Shown here: positions 60,922 through 64,000 of the stretch, in pieces | Layout: the number at the start of each line of letters is the position of its first letter | Numbering within the stretch: the stretch's first letter is position 1 | Source: JACKII01 sp965222315 | Lineage (GTDB): Bacteria; Pseudomonadota; Alphaproteobacteria; Bin95 | NCBI GenBank assembly: GCA_965222315.1 | Contig: OZ244951.1 | Span: 4,030,001-4,094,000, forward strand | Direction of reading: 5' to 3' | DNA length: 64,000 nt | Position numbers and translations under genes: made by a program | The notes under the pieces: model-generated | The model's database searches: none | Told to the model about the DNA's origin: nothing | The model's input: only the letters and a program-made list of their open reading frames with translations

Positions 60922-62241
60922 CTACCCCTCCACAAACCAGCCGAGCCGCCGCAGACGCCAGCCGCTCAGTCCCGTCTCCACCACATAGGACAGGATCCAG
61001 GCGCCGACGCCCAGCACGCCCCCGTTCAGGTCCGGATAGGCCAGGCTGACCGTCCCCGCCGCCGCCGCGGTCCCAATGCGCAGCACGCCCGCCACCGCCA
61101 GCGACGTCGTCGTCCGCGCCTTGGCCAGCAGCCCACGGAACAGGGCGGTGCAGGCCCAGAAGGCCGCCATGGCGAAGGCCATGCCCATGGCCGGTTCGCA
61201 ATAGGCCGCCAGTTCCGGCGTCAGCCCCATCACATCCCGCAGGATCACGTCCCGCAGCGGCGTCTGGAACAGCAGCAGGGCAACGACGATGAACCCGGCG
61301 ATCAATTGCCCGGTAAAGACGGTCATCATCCGCACGTCCTCCCGCCGCGACACCAGGGTCTGCGCGGTCTGCGCCAGGTTGCGCATCGGCCCCATCAAGA
61401 GCGACACCAGCCCGTGAATGACCCCGAAAGCGGCGATGGCAAGCTCGGACTCGTTCAGCCGGCCCAGGTACAGGTTAATGGCGAAGATCACCCCCATCTC
61501 CGCCGAGCCGTTGATGATCAGCGGCCAGGCAAAGCGCCAATAGCCCCAGAAACTCTCGCCGCCCTGCCGCCCATCCGGCATGGCTGCCAGGTAGCGCCAG
61601 GCGAAGAACCAGGCAAACACGGTCTCCGCCGCCATGCAGAACACCAGCGCCGCCGCCCCGATCGCCGCGCCCTCCAGCCACAGGGGCAGCACCAGGAGCG
61701 ACAACCCCAGGGACGCCAGTCGGATGAAGGTGCTGCACGTGATGATGATGGTCTTGCGGTTCAGCATCAGCAGGGCGAAGGCCGTGCCCCGCATCAGCAG
61801 CACCGGCGCGCTGAGCGCCAGCATCCCGACGGTCCATCGGGCCTCCACCTGCCCCTGGAGGCTCAGGCTAAACCAATTGCCGAAGACCTCCGCCCCCAGC
61901 GGCGTGAACACGGCGAGAAGCGCCACCGTCCACGGCACCGACAGCACGACGGCGGTGAAGCCGATCACCCGCCACAGGTCGCGCCGGCTCTTCAGGTAGG
62001 AAAGGCTGAGCGCGACGATGACCTCCGTCGCGCTGGTGATGGCGTAGTAGAAGGTGAAGCCCGCATTGAACGCCGCCAGGGTCACATCCGGCGTCGCCGT
62101 CCGCGCCAGAAAGGCATGGATCGCCGACTTGGAGATCATGTTGAGCTCGACCATCAGCACCAGCGGCGCGAAGAAGGCATAGCAGTCCCGCAGCCGCAGC
62201 AGCGGGGCCTTTTCCGGCGGTCGGTCTTGCGCACGATCCAT
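60922..62241 (-). CDS. MATE-like multidrug or polysaccharide transporter
   Basis: 439-residue integral-membrane protein with about 12 helices. It resembles MATE/flippase (MurJ-like) proteins: YAFFAPLVLMVELNMISKSA, FAWPLIINGSAEMGVIFAINLYLGRLN, and GPMRNLAQTAQTLVSRRED. Differs from the 20260 MATE in lacking its N-terminal signature. Substrate unknown. It converges with rpiA. Confidence 0.72.
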   Translation of the reverse strand: MDRAQDRPPEKAPLLRLRDCYAFFAPLVLMVELNMISKSAIHAFLARTATPDVTLAAFNAGFTFYYAITSATEVIVALSLSYLKSRRDLWRVIGFTAVVLSVPWTVALLAVFTPLGAEVFGNWFSLSLQGQVEARWTVGMLALSAPVLLMRGTAFALLMLNRKTIIITCSTFIRLASLGLSLLVLPLWLEGAAIGAAALVFCMAAETVFAWFFAWRYLAAMPDGRQGGESFWGYWRFAWPLIINGSAEMGVIFAINLYLGRLNESELAIAAFGVIHGLVSLLMGPMRNLAQTAQTLVSRREDVRMMTVFTGQLIAGFIVVALLLFQTPLRDVILRDVMGLTPELAAYCEPAMGMAFAMAAFWACTALFRGLLAKARTTTSLAVAGVLRIGTAAAAGTVSLAYPDLNGGVLGVGAWILSYVVETGLSGWRLRRLGWFVEG

Positions 62242-62480
62242 CTGACGCCACTATCGTAACGCCCCGCCACGCTGCCCGCTGCCGCCGGCGGCGCGTCAGG
62301 TCGTGGGTCGGGGCTAGAGAGCCGCGGATGGTGACGCTGGCAGCGGCGCTCCGGACGGCGGTACTACGCCCAACGATGAACCTGTTACCCGCCGCCCGCA
62401 AGCACCCTGACGCGGCACAGCACGGCGGAGGGGCGCAATATCGCTACTATGTTAGCGCTATCGAAAAAACCGCGAAAACA

Positions 62481-62580
62481 TCTACATTTATCGACATTCC
62501 TCTACATTTGAGGGCCGTTTTGCGAAGAAATGTCGATGCGATGTCGATGAAATGTAGAGCCAGTGTAGATCCGCTGTAGA
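62481..62580. repeat. Phased TGTMGA array
   Basis: Five direct TGT[C/A]GA copies start at 62531, 62542, 62553, 62564 and 62575, exactly 11 bases apart (first two TGTCGA, last three TGTAGA). Three inverted copies (TCTACA, TCGACA, TCTACA) start at 62481, 62491 and 62501, 10 bases apart. The spacing approximates helical turns, so the sites face one side of the DNA. The rest of 62242-62859 holds no recognisable gene. Confidence 0.85.
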
Positions 62581-62859
62581 CGGTACCCAGATAATTTCTC
62601 CGCCCCCGAGCTGCCGCAACCTATGCCAAGCCCGCCCTTCTAAATGGGCCAGCTCCCGTCCGGCTCAACCGGCGTAATACCTACGGCCCGCGGGGTGCTG
62701 GAGGACCAGGTGCAGGAGAGGAGAAGCAAGGCGCACAACCCCGCCTCCCCGCTTGCCGGGAAGCGCTTGGGATGGCAGCGCTCGAGAAATGTCAGGTAAG
62801 ACTATTAGGCTGCGCCAATCACCTCCTCCGATCCGCCCAATTAAATCCCGGGTGGTGTC

Positions 62860-63747
62860 TCAGTTTAAGTTCTTTTTCTTGTAGGGGCCGCGCGGGCCGG
62901 GTTTGGGTGCTCGCGCGTCGATCAGTTGGCAAATCCATTCTACATCGCGCAACGTGTCGGTCACGCCTGCGGCCATCGCAGGCGACAAGCCCTTGAGCGA
63001 CTTATGTTGACGGCAAAAGTTATAATGCAGAAAGTAAAGGCTCAACATATGAAGGTGGTTTTCCAGCTTCTTGCTGAATGCGTTCGTTAGGCAAGTGGAG
63101 CGCCGCATACCCATACGCATGGACAATTTATGTCGCTCGACATGAAACGTGCTGATCGCTGCCTGATCAGGATTGCCTTCAATGCGGCGCTTGATAGCGG
63201 CAGAGCAAACTGCGGGGCTATATTTCCGCTCCAGGTCTTTGTTCGCTGCTTCGCCGTACAGCCTCACAAGCTGGGCAAAATCTATGTCGCCGCGAAAAGC
63301 GCCTTCAACAGCTTCTAGATACGCTTTGAGCCCGTCCGTGGTTAAATGCACTCGATGCGCCAGCCGCGTCCGCAGATCGTTCATGAACTCGATTGCAGTC
63401 TCTGCCGAACGGTCGCCGACTTCATAGGCCAGGATTATCTTGCTGTCGCTGTCCAAGGCAGTCCAGGTCCACACATCGCCAGCACCATCGGGAGTGGCCC
63501 CCGCGGTCTTCACGTTCTTCTGCTTGGCATAGCAGAATGACCAAATTTCATCGCACTGGACGCGGCGAGCATGAACGTCTTGCACAGCTTCGTTATGGCA
63601 AGCGGCACAAGCCTCACCAGCATCGACCAGCAGTTTCGTCACCGTGTTGATCGAAACCTTAACTGTCCGAGAGATCGAGCGCATGGACATTCCCTCTACC
63701 AACATCGAGAGGATCATAACGCGCTTGTGTAGGGACAATTTGTTCAT
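62860..63747 (-). CDS. DDE-type transposase with IS1-like integrase core
   Basis: 295 residues. N-terminal helix-turn-helix (MRSISRTVKVSINTVTKLL), then DDE residues in VQCDEIWSFCYAK (Asp), HLTTDGLKAYL (Asp) and STFHVERHKLSMR (Glu). The C-terminus is NFCRQHKSLKG and a basic tail ending KKKNLN. This is a common bacterial transposase group sometimes filed as IS1. I could not define convincing inverted ends (only TCAGTT is shared between the flanks), so the element boundaries are uncertain. Base composition is lower in GC than the neighbours. Confidence 0.85.
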   Translation of the reverse strand: MNKLSLHKRVMILSMLVEGMSMRSISRTVKVSINTVTKLLVDAGEACAACHNEAVQDVHARRVQCDEIWSFCYAKQKNVKTAGATPDGAGDVWTWTALDSDSKIILAYEVGDRSAETAIEFMNDLRTRLAHRVHLTTDGLKAYLEAVEGAFRGDIDFAQLVRLYGEAANKDLERKYSPAVCSAAIKRRIEGNPDQAAISTFHVERHKLSMRMGMRRSTCLTNAFSKKLENHLHMLSLYFLHYNFCRQHKSLKGLSPAMAAGVTDTLRDVEWICQLIDARAPKPGPRGPYKKKNLN

Positions 63748-63837
63748 AAAGTTTATATATTATTTCGAACTGAAATTGTCTATCGATTCATTTTGAAAAA
63801 CGCACTTGAATCGTAGCGGTTTTTGGTGGACATATTG

Positions 63838-63860
63838 ATCGGTCGGTTTATCGTACCGAT
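63838..63860. promoter_or_regulatory. Inverted repeat operator abutting the toxin start
   Basis: ATCGGT (63838-63843) and ACCGAT (63855-63860) are an exact inverted repeat that ends directly at the toxin ATG. A TGGACA (about 63827) to TATCGT (about 63850) promoter-like pair overlaps it. Such sites are common autoregulatory operators of toxin-antitoxin genes. Confidence 0.4.
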
Positions 63861-64000
63861 ATGGAGAAATGGAAGGTGATGGTTTATGTCGATGGGGCCG
63901 GTCGCTGTCCGTTTTCGGACGAGTGGCTTGCATCGCAAGGCGTTACTAAAAAAGACGTCTTCAAGGTGCACACTAAATTTCAAGCGATAGAAGAAACTGC
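63861..64000 (+). CDS. RelE/HigB-like (Gp49-type) toxin, 3' end outside the window
   Basis: The first 46 residues (MEKWKVMVYVDGAGRCPFSD...) resemble the start of phage-derived Gp49/HigB-type ribosome-dependent RNases, in which a strand is followed by GR(S/C)PFxEWL. Here it reads GRCPFSDEWLA. The remainder, including catalytic residues and the antitoxin, is beyond the window. Placement next to a transposase suggests mobile DNA. Confidence 0.5.
   Translation, partial: MEKWKVMVYVDGAGRCPFSDEWLASQGVTKKDVFKVHTKFQAIEET

Noticed and set aside
62481..62580. A CRISPR array
   Set aside because: Repeats are only 6 bp with 4-5 bp gaps and no cas genes are present, so it fits protein-binding sites instead.

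Overview
The window reads as chromosomal DNA of a GC-rich alphaproteobacterium. The evidence is the Ccm (system I) cytochrome c maturation operon, the ethylmalonyl-CoA pathway pair ecm/ccr, exact CtrA-type TTAA-N7-TTAA boxes, and an ornithine decarboxylase with a leader peptide. A marine or Rhodospirillales-like origin is plausible but only inferred. Genes are dense, often with 4-base ATGA overlaps, and mostly metabolic. Mobile DNA appears at about 33.7-34.6 kb and at the right edge.

Layout. 0-5.5 kb (minus): ccmABCDE-F-G-H, with ccmH cut by the window edge. 5.8-8.1 kb: a membrane-anchored unknown and an ATZ/TRZ-type amidohydrolase. 8.1-15.1 kb (minus): an exopolysaccharide export block (226-aa periplasmic protein, beta-barrel, Wza-like exporter, Wzc-like chain-length protein with a degenerate kinase domain, small membrane protein, rfbC, GT2). 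It is preceded by cysD-cysNC for PAPS synthesis (15.2-18 kb). 18.3-25.6 kb: infA, a Rieske oxygenase, a MATE pump, and a histidine kinase / GNAT-like / PAS cluster with a CtrA box. 25.8-28.5 kb: ornithine decarboxylase with a structured, uORF-containing leader, aroQ and an SDR. 28.8-33.4 kb: alpha/beta hydrolase, gshA, rsmE, ubiA and an ETF-beta-type lysine methyltransferase. 33.67-35.1 kb: a retropepsin-like aspartyl protease gene split by an IS5-family element with a CTAG target duplication; the original reading frame can be rebuilt exactly. 35.2-42.5 kb: ggt, pncA, a lipoprotein, an LLM oxidoreductase, an amidohydrolase, tRNA-Sec (selC), dgoK and selO. 42.7-48.5 kb: a cytochrome P460-like protein, divergent ecm and ccr, and a sulfotransferase. 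48.5-58.1 kb (minus): AhpD-like, NIPSNAP-like, two acyl-CoA dehydrogenases, SMP-30, LLM, GDPD and enolase-superfamily genes. 58.3-62.2 kb: cysQ, a Sua5 gene that appears to start at CTG, rpiA and a MATE-like transporter. 62.2-64 kb: a non-coding stretch with a helically phased TGTMGA array, a DDE transposase and the start of a RelE/HigB-like toxin.

How the genes connect. cysD/cysNC make PAPS, cysQ would remove PAP, and the 47 kb sulfotransferase could consume PAPS. With the exopolysaccharide block directly downstream of cysNC, a sulfated surface polysaccharide is a reasonable hypothesis. ecm and ccr indicate acetyl-CoA assimilation by the ethylmalonyl-CoA route. selC shows that selenocysteine is used in this genome, although no selenoprotein or other sel gene lies in the window. 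The most unusual items are the TGTMGA array, the ornithine decarboxylase leader, the two apparent CTG starts, the pseudokinase and the IS-split protease.
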